24,308 bases of DNA, taken from NCBI GenBank assembly GCA_964648365.1, contig CAZYLK010000087.1:1-24308 (forward strand). Direction: 5' to 3'. Shown piece after piece: positions 23,156 to 24,308 of this stretch. The notes under the pieces are model-generated. The model was not told the DNA's origin. It worked only from the letters and a program-made list of their open reading frames with translations, and made no database searches. The DNA comes from SURF-32 sp964648365. GTDB taxonomy: Bacteria > Planctomycetota > Phycisphaerae > UBA1845. The position numbers and the translations under genes were made by a program. The first letter of the stretch is position 1. The number at the start of each line of letters is the position of its first letter.

Positions 23156-24043
23156 ATGCCTGAACTGCCGGACATCGAAGCCTACCTGGCCGCCCTGCGC
23201 CCGCGGGTGTTGAACCAGCCGCTTCAATCCGCCGACGTGTTCAGCCCGTTTCTGCTGCGCACGTTCGACCCGCCGCTCGACGCAGCGGTGGGCCGGCGCG
23301 TCGAGTCGCTGCAGCGCCTGGGCAAACGGATCGTCTTCGGGATGGAGGGCGATCTTCATCTGATCCTGCATCTGATGATCGCCGGGCGGCTGCGCTGGAG
23401 CGACGACCACAAGCGCATCGGCGGCCGGATCGCCCTGGCCGCGTTCAGCTTTCCGAGTGGCACGCTCACGCTGACGGAGGCCGGCACGAAGAAGCGCGCC
23501 GGGCTGCACGTGGTGGTCGGCAGCGCGGAGTTGATGAAGCACGATCCGGGCGGCATCGACGTGATGACGGCGTCACTCGCTGACTTCGCCAAATGCCTGC
23601 GGTGCGAAAACCACACGCTCAAGCGCTCGCTGACAGACCCGCGCCTGTTCGGCGGCATCGGGAACGCCTACTCCGACGAGATCCTCCACGCCGCCCGCCT
23701 GTCGCCGTTGCAATGGAGCACGCGGCTCAGCGACGACGAGATCGAACGGCTGTGGGCGGCGGCGCGGCAGACGCTTTCGCGGTGGACGGACCTGCTGTGC
23801 GCGCAGTTCACACGCAAATTCCCCGGCGCGGGAGACGTAACCGCATTCCGCGAAGGCTTCGCCACCCACGGCCGTTTCGGCCAGCCGTGTCCGGCGTGCG
23901 GCGCGAAGATCCAGCGCATCCGCTACGCCGACAACGAAACGAACTACTGCCCCGCCTGCCAGACCGGTGGACGCATCCTCGCCGACCGGTCGCTCTCGCG
24001 CCTGCTCAAGAACGACTGGCCGCGGACGCTGGACGACGTCTAA
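23156..24043 (+). CDS. Fpg/Nei-family DNA glycosylase/AP lyase
   Basis: 295 aa. It removes oxidised bases from DNA and cleaves the abasic site. The mature N-terminus is PELPDIE, with catalytic Pro2 and Glu3. K57 (LGKRIVF) is in the expected position, and FGGIGNAYSDEILH carries the DNA-contacting N170 and the helix-two-turn-helix. A C-terminal zinc finger has C245-x2-C248 and C265-x2-C268 with the standard 16-residue gap. It is followed by an extra ~25 residues (GGRILADRSLSRLLKNDWPR), longer than in typical Fpg, where the finger ends the protein. Several internal segments differ from E. coli MutM, so the choice between Fpg and Nei-like specificity is left open. It is translationally close to the upstream membrane-protein gene. 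Confidence 0.93.
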   Translation: MPELPDIEAYLAALRPRVLNQPLQSADVFSPFLLRTFDPPLDAAVGRRVESLQRLGKRIVFGMEGDLHLILHLMIAGRLRWSDDHKRIGGRIALAAFSFPSGTLTLTEAGTKKRAGLHVVVGSAELMKHDPGGIDVMTASLADFAKCLRCENHTLKRSLTDPRLFGGIGNAYSDEILHAARLSPLQWSTRLSDDEIERLWAAARQTLSRWTDLLCAQFTRKFPGAGDVTAFREGFATHGRFGQPCPACGAKIQRIRYADNETNYCPACQTGGRILADRSLSRLLKNDWPRTLDDV

Positions 24044-24173
24044 CGAATCGCGCAACGCGACGGCTCGTTGCTGGGACCGCCACGCTTCAGCCGGGCTACG
24101 CCCGCGACGGGCACGCCGGTGGTCAGGCCAACAACGAGGCCGAGTTTTCACGCACTTTTGTCGAAATCTTAAC

Positions 24174-24202
24174 TTGACTTATCGGTCGCCGTCGTGCATA
24201 CT
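24174..24202 (+). promoter_or_regulatory. Sigma70-like promoter reading out of the window
   Basis: TTGACT (24174-24179) and CATACT (24197-24202) are separated by 17 bp and lie in a locally AT-richer stretch after the glycosylase gene. About 100 bp of GC-rich sequence with several possible hairpins follows to the edge, with no clear start codon and RBS. The transcript could be a long leader, a structured RNA or a gene beyond the window. Confidence 0.5.
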
Positions 24203-24308
24203 TGTGCTGATGGAGTCCCGTTGGCCCTCGGCCATGGGGTTCCGAACTACGGGATTGCGGCGGGGTGTGCGAGGCCGACCCTGACCGCAAAGTGACAGTT
24301 CGTTTGCC

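Noticed and set aside
24203..24308. Known riboswitch at the right edge
   Set aside because: No consensus core of the fluoride, c-di-GMP or other classes I know could be matched, and the sequence is cut off.

Overview
The window is high-GC DNA that most likely comes from a member of the Planctomycetota, perhaps Phycisphaerae. This is inferred from gene content: HAF-repeat and BNR secreted proteins with Cys-bearing C-terminal modules, a TMTC-like O-mannosyltransferase with TPRs, a divergent TssB-TssC sheath protein, and heptanucleotide repeats between genes. No rRNA, tRNA, CRISPR array or transposase was seen. Eighteen protein genes are supported. One, the nitric oxide reductase, is cut by the left edge.

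Layout. (1) 1-2043: a quinol-type nitric oxide reductase (minus) is divergent from an Rrf2/NsrR-like regulator (plus). Between them lie a good promoter and a short palindrome, so this reads as a self-contained NO-detoxification unit. (2) 2134-5808: a nucleotidyltransferase-fold fusion protein and a secreted HAF-repeat protein (both minus). (3) 5941-13530: a small contractile-injection (T6SS-like) island. On the minus strand are a single-chain TssB-TssC sheath protein, an 82-aa RelE/YoeB-like protein and a PAAR spike-tip protein. Divergently on the plus strand are a 118-aa helper-like protein and a 1194-aa protein with an HExxHxxxxxH zinc-protease motif, two CxxC knuckles and proline-rich ends. 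No baseplate, membrane-complex, Hcp, VgrG or ClpV gene is in the window. (4) 13704-15707: a UDP-sugar 4-epimerase, a SUKH (SMI1/KNR4) immunity-like protein and a VapB-type antitoxin without an adjacent toxin. (5) 15857-19980: a TMTC-like membrane glycosyltransferase translationally coupled (ATGA overlap) to an upstream secreted Asp-box (BNR) protein. (6) 20131-22294: an SPFH/Band-7 protein followed by a divergent NAD-kinase-like protein. (7) 22691-24043: a four-helix membrane protein and an Fpg/Nei DNA glycosylase, 6 bp apart. The right edge holds a candidate promoter for a transcript that leaves the window.

The most interesting part is the injection-system island. Its one-piece sheath, spike tip, small helper and large putative metallopeptidase suggest a reduced or dispersed contractile system with its own cargo. 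The non-coding DNA is also notable. A 7-bp tandem repeat family occurs at three sites, a ~180-bp element is present twice in inverted orientation 14 kb apart, and a pair of REP-like hairpins lies between convergent genes.
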